In this document: in pieces, positions 1-5,063 of the stretch | How the letters are laid out: every line of letters starts with the position of its first letter | How positions within the stretch are numbered: position 1 is the first letter of the stretch | Assembly: GCA_023435225.1 (NCBI GenBank) | Contig: JAEYRX010000029.1 | Location: forward strand, 1-5,063 | Source of the DNA: Bacillota bacterium | GTDB lineage: Bacteria; Bacillota; UBA4882; UBA8346 | Length of the DNA stretch: 5,063 bases | Direction of reading: 5' to 3' | Position numbers and translations under genes: made by a program | Notes under the pieces: model-generated | Database searches by the model: none | Seen by the model: the letters and a program-made list of their open reading frames with translations, nothing else | What the model was told of the DNA's origin: nothing

Positions 1-122
1 GAAGGACTGTCCACTTTAGACCGGAATAGGTGTCCAGTTTCCGCCGGAATTAGTGTCCAGTTTGACCCGGAATCGGTGTCCACTTTCGGCCGGAATCACT
101 GTCCAGTTTGCACCGGAATATG
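1..122. mobile_element. End of an IS21-like insertion sequence (terminal repeat array)
   Basis: Five tandem units, each exactly 23 bases, start at 8, 31, 54, 77 and 100. Each has TGTCCA(G/C)TTT, three variable bases, CCGGAAT and three more variable bases. Multiple short repeats at the ends are known for IS21-family elements, and arrays of this TGTCCA/CCGGAAT type are, from memory, found beside istA/istB genes; that family link is recall plus inference. No transposase is in the window, so the body should lie to the left. The outer boundary falls at about 119-126, where similarity between the interrupted Imm49-like gene and its intact paralogue stops. The sequence there on the minus strand can be read as starting with TG, as expected for such an element. 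A solo end left after deletion is also possible. Confidence 0.6.
8..119. repeat. Five tandem 23-bp repeats
   Basis: The units begin at 8, 31, 54, 77 and 100 with no length variation. TGTCCA and CCGGAAT are invariant in all five. The base after TGTCCA alternates between C and G, and the three bases before CCGGAAT are free to vary. This conserved-block and variable-spacer pattern looks like an array of protein-binding sites, presumably for the transposase, and not like a coding repeat. Confidence 0.85.
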
Positions 123-663
123 CACATGCCGCCATTTCTGTTAAAACATTAGCTTGATCTTTGTTTCTAAAGAAGCCAATGAACATTTTGATATACCTGT
201 TGTAATAGGGAGGTCCGGATAATCCGGCTTTTTCCGGATCAAAAAGTTCCGTATTAAAATTCAACATCTCATCAAGATATGCTTTTTCCCTGGCCAGCAG
301 CGTCATGCTGAAGTGATCGGGAAAATTCCAGGGGACGATATGATTTAAGCAGACGCAACCTTCAAGTACAGTCTCCGGTATTCCGTCATATGATAATGTA
401 ACTTCTTTCCCTTTGTTATTGGCAAGTCTATACAAGGCATTGTTGGCGTTTACTGATTTATAAAGATATTCGCTGGATTTATCTTCAGCCTTATTTAAAA
501 ATAGTTCATACATGGATAACTCATGGTATATCTTATAAAAGCTGCATAAAAAATGAGTGTCTGTTTTTTGGGATAATATATAATTCATGCTGTCCAGGTC
601 ATCATTATATGTTTCTGTTAACCATTCTAGGTTAAAATCATCTCTTATATCCATTTGTATCAT
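16..663 (-). pseudogene. Truncated Imm49-like immunity gene fused to an IS end
   Basis: The reading frame is 215 codons. Residues 1-181 align without gaps to the intact Imm49-like paralogue at 906-1772, sharing QKTDTHFLC (32-40), NAxxALYxxAN near 73-82, PWNFPDHF (111-118) and PEKAGLSGPxYYNxYIK (143-159). Similarity stops at about Cys180. The remaining 34 or so residues are translated from the 23-bp repeat array and end in a TAA inside the first repeat. About 107 residues of the family are therefore lost, including the C-terminal SDYLP segment. The start at 663 is supported by AGGAGG nine bases upstream. The gene is last in the left-pointing series. It is probably a non-functional immunity gene, although a stable chimeric protein cannot be excluded. 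Homology to the neighbour is plain; the Imm49 label is less certain. Confidence 0.8.
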
Positions 664-734
664 TTATCTTTTCCTCCTATATAAGTGATGTGAAAAAGTC
701 AATGAGGTCTAACTTCGACCCTTCCCCTTGCGGC

Positions 735-773
735 TGATGTCCATCCTTGGACGCTGCATCTTGAACCGTCTGG
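735..773. repeat. 39-bp hairpin repeat, copy A (inverted relative to copy B)
   Basis: This segment matches the reverse complement of 1921-1960 at about 33 of 39 positions. It contains a perfect small hairpin, GTCC (739-742) and GGAC (749-752), around a six-base loop. The two copies lie in opposite orientation on either side of the intact Imm49-like gene. The rest of this 242-base gap (664-905) is AT-rich and contains no gene that I can support. Confidence 0.65.
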
Positions 774-905
774 TATTTTATCTTACTTTACTCCAATGCA
801 TAACTGATTCCCTTTAAGGGATAGGGTCCGGTTTGGAATTTCAAGCTTTATCATAACTCCTATAGAATTCAATAATTTTATGATGATGAATTAAATAAAT
901 ACTAA

Positions 906-1772
906 TCACCCCATAGGCCATGTCCACTTCTCCTTTGTAAAAGTCCCTTTTACCAGAAACTCCGGTAAATAATCCGACTGGATAGTTATCTCCATGCCGA
1001 TGTCATTAAGAAAAGCGCACCATCCCAATAAATGATAAGGGTATAAGCTTAAGGGATTTGAAAGATCATCTTCATATGAATTTTTATATAATATTAGTCT
1101 TTTCTCCAATAATTGGTTTGCAGTATTGGAATCTTTTTCTAAAATCGCCTTGAATAACAAAATTGTAGAATAAGAGTAATTATCTTCAACTTTTTTTCCT
1201 CTTACCTCTGCATAATCAGTTATTTCTTTATTGCATTTTTCCATTTCTTCCAAAAGTATGTCTGTCTTTTTAATTCTAAAAAAATTGATAAATATTTTAA
1301 TATAGTTATTATAATAAGCAGGTCCTGATAAGCCTGCTTTCTCAGGGTTGAAATTATCAATATCAAAATTTAACATCTCATTCAAATAATTCTTTTTTCT
1401 TGCAAGTAGTATCAAACAAAAATGATCTGGAAAATTCCATGGTGTTATATGATTATATATGACCTGTCCTTTTATTATCGCTTCTGGAATCCCTTCATAA
1501 AAAATTTTAATTTCTTCTCCTCGACTATTTGCAATTTTATATAATGCATCGTTTGCATTAATTGCTTTATTTAAGTAATCAATAGCGTTTTTTTCATTTT
1601 TATTTAAAAAAAGTTCATACATGGATAACTCATAATAATTTTCATAATAACTACATAAAAAATGAGTGTCTGTTTTTTGGGTTGTTATATATTTAATGCT
1701 ATCTAAATTATCTTTGAATCTATCATTTAATGTCCTAATTCTTCTTTCCGTTCTATCAGACATTTTAATCAT
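906..1772 (-). CDS. Imm49-like immunity protein
   Basis: This 288-residue, mostly helical, soluble protein has no signal peptide or membrane segment. I place it in the Imm49 group of polymorphic-toxin immunity proteins. The reasons are its length, a middle region of the form NANDALYKIA, NHITPWNFPDHF (107-118) followed by LILLARKKNYLNEML, and a C-terminal segment GMEITIQSDYLPEFLVKGTF with SDYLP at 266-270. That segment resembles the conserved end of Imm49 proteins as I remember it. Immunity proteins of this class are thought to bind and neutralise a toxin domain in the cytoplasm; which toxin is unknown here. The start at 1772 has AGGAGG seven bases upstream, so it is preferred over the internal ATG at 1763. 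The gene is visibly AT-richer than its truncated paralogue downstream and is flanked by inverted repeat copies. The neighbouring SUKH-type gene supports the immunity reading. Confidence 0.68.
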   Translation of the reverse strand: MIKMSDRTERRIRTLNDRFKDNLDSIKYITTQKTDTHFLCSYYENYYELSMYELFLNKNEKNAIDYLNKAINANDALYKIANSRGEEIKIFYEGIPEAIIKGQVIYNHITPWNFPDHFCLILLARKKNYLNEMLNFDIDNFNPEKAGLSGPAYYNNYIKIFINFFRIKKTDILLEEMEKCNKEITDYAEVRGKKVEDNYSYSTILLFKAILEKDSNTANQLLEKRLILYKNSYEDDLSNPLSLYPYHLLGWCAFLNDIGMEITIQSDYLPEFLVKGTFTKEKWTWPMG

Positions 1773-1920
1773 ATAATCTCCTCCTACTTATCAGCTTAAT
1801 TAAAAATGCTCTATTGAAAATCGACCAAAAAGTAGATCCCTAATCCCTAAAATGGTCAACCACCATTCTTCGTGGCCTATAAGGACTTACAATGTCCGGT
1901 AAATACGCTTTAAACCGGAA

Positions 1921-1960
1921 CCAGGGCGGTTTAAGATGCGACGTTTAAGGATGGACATCA
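1921..1960. repeat. Hairpin repeat, copy B (inverted relative to copy A)
   Basis: Its reverse complement matches 735-773 at about 33 of 39 positions. The small stem that is perfect in copy A (GTCC/GGAC) is changed to GTTT/GGAC here (1943-1956). As plus-strand RNA this would still pair through G-U wobbles, while as minus-strand RNA it would not. The family seems to be a dispersed, non-coding repeat. Confidence 0.6.
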
Positions 1961-1967
1961 ATCTCCA

Positions 1968-2165
1968 CCCAGCCCTGAAACGGCTGGGCTGGGTATATAA
2001 AAAACATATTAAACCCCCTTCGGGGCTCGGTAAAAACTTCGAAGCACAACCCAGCCCGGCTTTGCCGGGGTTGAGAAGGTTTTAAACCCAAGCTGTGTTC
2101 CAGGATGGAACGAAATCGTGAAGGACATGGAAGTCCGAGAACAATCAGGCCGTTTCAGGGCTGGG
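1968..2165. repeat. 198-bp segment bounded by perfect 17-bp inverted repeats
   Basis: The sequence CCCAGCCCTGAAACGGC at 1968-1984 recurs as its exact reverse complement at 2149-2165. Pairing stops abruptly on both the inner and outer sides. The segment contains no reading frame of note but several internal hairpins. It ends five bases from the stop of the gene at 2171. It could be a miniature transposon-like element, a structured RNA or a strong transcription barrier. I see no clear target-site duplication. Confidence 0.65.
2011..2028 (-). terminator. Possible terminator downstream of the tandem gene pair
   Basis: Read on the minus strand, this is a short GC stem (CCCC, GAA, GGGG) followed by GTTTAAT and, a few bases on, a run of T. 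It lies about 145 bases after the stop of the gene at 2171. The stem is short and the T tract is interrupted, so this is only a weak candidate. Confidence 0.25.
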
Positions 2166-2170
2166 AATCC

Positions 2171-2644
2171 TTAATAAATCACCAAATACCCCCCGGGATA
2201 CGGACCATCCCAACCGCATGGGAAATGCCCGTTCCGGTAAACATTCAATAAACCGCTGAAAAACATGGGCAACTGCTGTTTGGTACGGTAATGTTCTTCG
2301 AGCAGATGGTTGATGACGGCCCACCGTACAAAGGAAGCTATGCTGAAATCAATATTTTTCTTGATGGTATACTCCTGAATCAGCGGCAGGACTCTATTGG
2401 TAAAAAACAGCGCATTCAACTCATACTTTTCATCATAATCCGCCTCATCGCCAACGGTTGCTATCAAATGGCGATTCTCGTTCATATTGATCTTCTGCCA
2501 TTCTTCCTGATAATTTTCATCCAAAGCACCCGGCCAATTATCTACTACTTTAAAAGGAATACCGATGTCGGCGGGAATATCTTTGCCACACTTGGAAAAC
2601 CATTTAATATTTTCAATCTCCCGATATATCTTCGCTTCAAACAT
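2171..2644 (-). CDS. Uncharacterised protein, paralogue of the upstream gene; candidate immunity protein
   Basis: The product is a 157-residue soluble protein that I cannot assign to a named family. It shares with the gene immediately upstream an N-terminal block IxNIxWFSxCG (10-20 here), a central LPxI segment, a V/W-rich helix followed by NxxxE, and the C-terminal signature FPCGWxGxxPxGxLVxY (141-157, ending the protein). Its ATG is at 2644, and the stop of the upstream gene ends at 2646, leaving a single base between them. The two are probably translated by coupling; the only Shine-Dalgarno-like sequence is a weak GGTGG nine bases upstream, inside the previous gene. The codons look GC-richer than those of its paralogue, so the duplication is old or one copy was imported. 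The role in immunity is inferred only from the Imm49-like and SUKH-like neighbours. Confidence 0.8.
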   Translation of the reverse strand: MFEAKIYREIENIKWFSKCGKDIPADIGIPFKVVDNWPGALDENYQEEWQKINMNENRHLIATVGDEADYDEKYELNALFFTNRVLPLIQEYTIKKNIDFSIASFVRWAVINHLLEEHYRTKQQLPMFFSGLLNVYRNGHFPCGWDGPYPGGYLVIY

Positions 2645-2645
2645 G

Positions 2646-3143
2646 TCAATACACCACCAAACTCCCTTCCGGCCATTTTCCGATCCAGCCGCAAGGGAAA
2701 TTGCCCGCTTCGTATATTTCCAATAGTTTAAGAAAAAAGGTCGGCCTGTCCGCTACTTCTCCATATACGTCTTCCATAATGGCATTTAAAATGTCCCAGG
2801 TTACCGAGTGTATAAAAGCATCACCTAATGAATAGTCTTTTTTAAAACTATCTATTTTTGTAATTAAGTTAGGCAATATTGAAGTTCTTAATTTTGATGT
2901 ATAGTTATTCCATTCTTGATAATCAGATTGATAATTTTGAGATAAAAAAGAGGTTAATTCATTTCTGGCATCTAAAGTAGTATTCTCCCAATTCTGATCC
3001 GAATAATATGTCTTTGCCTCTCTCCACGACTTAACATAGGTTATTTTAAAATCACTAGCTGTTGATACAGTATTGCCGCAATTGCTAAACCAATTGATAT
3101 TTCTGATTCGGTCCAATAATTCCGGGCTTATTGTCATATTCAT
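2646..3143 (-). CDS. Uncharacterised protein, first of a tandem paralogous pair; candidate immunity protein
   Basis: The product has 165 residues and no signal peptide or membrane helix. The start at 3143 is supported by AGGAGG eight bases upstream; the second ATG at 3137 is less well placed. Its landmarks are IRNINWFSNCG (13-23), a Trp-rich middle part containing DYQEWNN, and the terminal FPCGWIGKWPEGSLVVY (149-165). The Cys-Gly pairs in both end blocks are shared with the paralogue downstream and are the best candidates for structural or binding residues. I recall similar proteins of unknown function with this C-terminus in other bacteria, but I know of no experimental role. The gene stands between SUKH-like and Imm49-like immunity genes, so a toxin-neutralising role is plausible. 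It may be transcribed from within the palindromic gap upstream or by read-through from the SUKH gene. Confidence 0.82.
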   Translation of the reverse strand: MNMTISPELLDRIRNINWFSNCGNTVSTASDFKITYVKSWREAKTYYSDQNWENTTLDARNELTSFLSQNYQSDYQEWNNYTSKLRTSILPNLITKIDSFKKDYSLGDAFIHSVTWDILNAIMEDVYGEVADRPTFFLKLLEIYEAGNFPCGWIGKWPEGSLVVY

Positions 3144-3200
3144 CGGTTATGCCTCCTACAAAAAAATATTTGGGCTACTTAGCGATAAACTCGGGCGTAG

Positions 3201-3369
3201 ACCTCTCTCTTGCTCTCCCCCAAAGCTGTATATTCATCGTGGCAAATTCGGTGGGAGAGTAACCGATCTCCTCGAAGCTAAAAAGCATTTAGAATTCAGC
3301 GGCTAGGGTTACTCTTCCACTGAAATAACTTACTTGAAAAACTTCATTGGGGAAGAGCAAGAGTTAGGT
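3201..3369. repeat. 169-bp nested imperfect palindrome
   Basis: Outer arms 3201-3223 and 3347-3369 are complementary at 20 of 23 positions. Inner arms 3247-3264 and 3307-3324 are complementary at 16 of 18. The stretches between outer and inner arms are similar in length (23 and 22 bases). The whole could therefore fold into one long hairpin with an internal loop and a 42-base apical loop. It fills most of the 249-base gap between the SUKH-type gene and the tandem pair. It could be a MITE-like remnant, a structured RNA or a transcription attenuator. No gene is supportable in this gap. Confidence 0.7.
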
Positions 3370-3392
3370 TGCACTTAGGCTTATTTTCATCC

Positions 3393-4079
3393 TTATTTCC
3401 CGCCTTTATCTTTATATATTTTCAGATATTGACTTATATCCGTACCGGGAAATAATTTAGGATAATCTGCAAGACGTTGACCAAGTAAAGTTAAATCAAC
3501 CCCCCAAGCATCCAGTCTCTTATCGATAAATAAATATTGCCAGCCGAACATGCCCTTTAAATATAAAGAATGCTCAATATATTGCCCGTAATTTAATTCA
3601 AGAGGCCACATTTCTTCATGAATTGTATGAACATACCATACCCGATCCGTAATCGATCCGTTTTTGATTTGAATCGCCATTTGAATGCCGTCTCCCGTAT
3701 GAGGATGTCCGTCAAAAAGGCGGTAACCTTGTTGATAGATCCTTTTACCATAATTGGTTAATTTATCGGAAAAATCGGTTTCTAGTGTATTAACCAATAT
3801 TTCCATCGGTGTCCAAAATAACAATTCACCTCCGGTTTTTTTTGTATTATTGATTGTGTATTTCCAGTATATTTCATAATGATCAGAAAACAAGATTTCC
3901 TTAAAATAATCGGGTAGTTTAAGATTATTGTCTTCTTCACACATCGAAAAATATTGCTGGATCTCGGATTCAGTAAATTTATGTAATTCTTTCGGCTTTT
4001 CATAAAGGTCGATATTCTCATTGCCTACGATATCGTTATTAAGTTTTATAACACGGTTATAAAATTCATCGTATTTCAT
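3393..4079 (-). CDS. SUKH-type (SMI1/KNR4-like) immunity protein
   Basis: This is a 228-residue cytoplasmic protein. The SUKH-like pattern is an acidic helix TESEIQQYF (36-44), then LKLPDYFKEILF (53-64), a beta segment HYEIYWKY (67-74), GGELLFWTP (83-91), FDGHPHTGDG (122-131) and a strand RVWYVH (146-151). SUKH proteins are known as a large superfamily of immunity proteins against diverse nuclease and other polymorphic toxins; the cognate toxin cannot be told from sequence. I chose the ATG at 4079, which has a GGAGG-containing purine tract about ten bases upstream. The frame is open to 4130, but that extension reads through the ribosome binding site and overlaps the preceding gene. The gene follows the membrane-protein gene by 23 bases, so the two are probably co-transcribed. 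A more distant SMI1-like subfamily is possible. Confidence 0.68.
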   Translation of the reverse strand: MKYDEFYNRVIKLNNDIVGNENIDLYEKPKELHKFTESEIQQYFSMCEEDNNLKLPDYFKEILFSDHYEIYWKYTINNTKKTGGELLFWTPMEILVNTLETDFSDKLTNYGKRIYQQGYRLFDGHPHTGDGIQMAIQIKNGSITDRVWYVHTIHEEMWPLELNYGQYIEHSLYLKGMFGWQYLFIDKRLDAWGVDLTLLGQRLADYPKLFPGTDISQYLKIYKDKGGK

Positions 4080-4102
4080 TTTGTTTCTCCCTCCCGAAAA
4101 AT

Positions 4103-4517
4103 CTACCTCTTTATCATCATCCCCAACCACATTAAAACCGACGGGGCTATTACAATCATAAAAGAAGCTGCCCCACCATAATGAAACGGTTCACAATAAG
4201 GAAAACCAATACAAAAAATCAGCCATTGCATCCCGGGAACCAAGGATGTTGGATGGGTTGCGCAGTATAGCCAAAGAATACCTCCAATTATAGCGATTAT
4301 GGATACGGATAAGAAATTAACCCATATCAGTTCATGTTTTAACAAGATCTTCCCCGCCAATAAGAAACCATGCGACCCAAGCCCAGACCAGATCCCAAAC
4401 CGGGCCAAGCGATTGCCCTTTACCAATGGTCACATACAGGAGCAGCCAAGTGAGTACAACAATGATAAAATGGATCAGTAAGGCTGCAAAATTATTGATG
4501 AGCAGGTTTTTGAGCAT
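4103..4517 (-). pseudogene. Four-helix membrane protein, frameshifted
   Basis: The first part reads from the ATG at 4517, which has GGAGG six bases upstream, in one frame and runs into a stop at 4332. The second part reads in the next frame to a TAG at 4103-4105. Removing one base from the C4 run at 4352-4355 (G4 on the coding strand) joins them into a smooth 137-residue protein. The joined protein has about four hydrophobic segments: roughly 11-31, 39-58, 63-84 and 116-134. Between the third and fourth is a loop rich in Cys, Pro and aromatic residues (PYCEPFHYGG). I do not recognise the family. Co-transcription with the SUKH-type gene suggests a partner or membrane-acting immunity protein, but this is inference. 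The extra base may be a true mutation or a sequencing error; programmed frameshifting is less likely because a +1 shift would be needed. Confidence 0.72.
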
Positions 4518-4552
4518 GCTTTTCCTCCAGAACCAAAAATGTTTTATATTTA

Positions 4553-4682
4553 ACCACAGAGTCACCCACTCCGGCGGAGGTGCCAAAGGGCATAATCTCG
4601 CGCAGAGGCGCGGAGGCGCAGAGTTAAAGGATAAAAACGAATGGTTTTAGGTTTTCTCAGCGCCTCTGCGCCTTGGCGGGAG
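4553..4682. repeat. Dispersed inverted repeat with GCGCAGAGGCG-type arms
   Basis: The left arm (4596-4624) and right arm (4654-4682) are imperfect reverse complements built on GGCGCAGAGGCGC, separated by a 29-base AT-richer loop. A CCACAGAG motif at about 4553-4560 is, from memory, commonly found at the outer edge of this sort of repeat, which I recall as scattered through intergenic DNA of several bacterial groups. It separates the partial gene on the right from the membrane/SUKH operon. It could act as a terminator for the former, and it occupies the place where the latter's promoter would be expected. Confidence 0.7.
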
Positions 4683-5063
4683 AATAGATTTTACCAACAA
4701 TTTCATCCACCGCCCGCGGCGCTATCAGTTTAATATTACCGCAAGCAGTATAAGGTTCAAACTGAAACGGAATATCGGAAAAAACAATATTTCCGTATGT
4801 CCTTTTACCCAAGGGATTCAAAGACCCGGCTAGCGACAGCAAAAATTGGTCCGCAGCTTCCTTTGGTACCTTCCCCTTTTTAACATACTGCAGGAAAGGG
4901 AAAACACCACCGGAACGCGCCTCCAAATAAGGCAAAAGGGAACCCCAAATGAAGTTCGGCCGGTAAACCTGAATATCGACAGTAATTCCCCGGCTGTCTT
5001 CGGACAGATAAACTTCAGCCTCCCGGCTCCAAGGAGCAGGCGCTAACCCCTCCGGCAAAGTTA
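4657..5063 (-). CDS. Uncharacterised protein, 3' part only (5' end beyond the window)
   Basis: The frame is open to the right edge, so the true start is probably outside the window. The first in-frame start-like codon is a TTG at 5058, with no convincing ribosome binding site visible. About 134 residues are seen. They show no signal peptide or membrane segment, and alternate polar and aromatic stretches such as VYRPNFIWGSLLPYLEARSG and FSDIPFQFEPYTACGNIKLI. I do not recognise a family. The last eight residues or so, SPAKAQRR, and the TGA stop at 4657-4659 are encoded by the right arm of the dispersed repeat, so the native C-terminus has probably been replaced by repeat insertion. Whether it belongs to the immunity cluster is unclear. 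It might be the upstream end of that cluster or an unrelated neighbour. Confidence 0.6.
   Translation of the reverse strand, partial: TLPEGLAPAPWSREAEVYLSEDSRGITVDIQVYRPNFIWGSLLPYLEARSGGVFPFLQYVKKGKVPKEAADQFLLSLAGSLNPLGKRTYGNIVFSDIPFQFEPYTACGNIKLIAPRAVDEIVGKIYSPAKAQRR

Larger units (their letters stand above)
1773..2170. other. 398-base intergenic region rich in hairpins
   Basis: No coding gene is supportable here. Reading left to right, it holds an AT-rich leader upstream of the Imm49-like gene. Next is a hairpin TTAAACCG (1910-1917) with CGGTTTAA (1927-1934), which overlaps repeat copy B (1921-1960). Then comes a 198-base segment closed by a perfect 17-bp inverted repeat (1968-1984 and 2149-2165). 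Inside that segment are further stems: CCCAGCC/GGCTGGG (1968-1974 and 1982-1988), CCCGGC/GCCGGG around TTT (2055-2069), GTTCC/GGAAC (2097-2111) and GGAC/GTCC (2123-2136). The region is much more GC-rich than the genes around it. Confidence 0.7.

Noticed and set aside
8..119. CRISPR array
   Set aside because: The units are contiguous 23-mers with only three-base variable positions, not repeats separated by unique spacers of about 30 bases.
682..702. Promoter-like TTGACT and TATATA on the minus strand before the truncated Imm49-like gene
   Set aside because: The spacing is about 13 bases, and the -10 element would abut the ribosome binding site, leaving no leader.
809..821. Short palindrome TCCCTTTAAGGGA as an operator
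   Set aside because: It is an isolated 13-base palindrome with no neighbouring promoter or repeat of the site, so chance is a sufficient explanation.
787..858. Possible 23-codon minus-strand gene in the gap between the Imm49-like copies
   Set aside because: An AGGAG sequence lies only two bases before its ATG, which is too close. There is no similarity to anything in the window.
2291..2731. 146-codon open frame on the plus strand
   Set aside because: It is antisense to the tandem paralogous genes, whose frames are supported by mutual homology and start context. Its translation shows no recognisable pattern.
3782..4021. Minus-strand open frame inside the SUKH-type gene
   Set aside because: It overlaps the real frame in another phase, has no ribosome binding site and has a composition typical of a shadow frame.
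4332..4586. Upstream extension of the membrane gene to an ATG at 4586
   Set aside because: The added residues come from the dispersed repeat region. The ATG at 4517 has a well-spaced GGAGG.
4846..5046. Plus-strand open frame opposite the right-edge gene
   Set aside because: It is a shadow of the minus-strand frame, with no ribosome binding site or recognisable sequence.

Overview
This 5-kb window looks like an accessory island in a bacterium with strong AGGAGG-type ribosome binding sites and moderately AT-rich genes. That suggests Bacillota, probably a clostridial lineage, but the assignment is an inference because no housekeeping gene is present. Every gene I can support lies on the minus strand, so transcription runs from the right edge towards the left edge.

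Layout in transcription order, right to left. (1) The 3' part of an unrecognised gene enters from the right edge (4657-5063). Its last eight or so codons lie inside a dispersed inverted repeat (about 4553-4682). (2) A four-helix membrane protein gene follows (4103-4517). It is broken by one extra base in a G4 run. (3) A SUKH (SMI1/KNR4-like) immunity-type gene follows 23 bases later (3393-4079). (4) A 249-base gap holds a nested imperfect palindrome (3201-3369). (5) Two tandem paralogous genes of an unrecognised family are spaced by one base (2646-3143 and 2171-2644). Both end in the signature FPCGWxGxxPxGxLVxY. (6) A 398-base gap holds hairpins and a 198-base segment bounded by a perfect 17-bp inverted repeat. 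(7) An intact Imm49-like immunity gene follows (906-1772). (8) A 242-base gap holds an inverted copy of a repeat seen on the other side of that gene. (9) A second Imm49-like gene (16-663) is cut off about 60% of the way through by the end of a mobile element, an array of five 23-bp repeats typical of IS21-like termini.

The best overall reading is a polyimmunity locus: a run of immunity-type genes from different families, duplicated within families, with no toxin gene in view. Such loci are thought to protect a cell against polymorphic toxins (contact-dependent, Rhs/WapA or type VII/LXG) delivered by kin or competitors. The decaying genes and abundant repeats fit rapid turnover. The most novel item is the tandem unrecognised pair, which by context may be a further immunity family.
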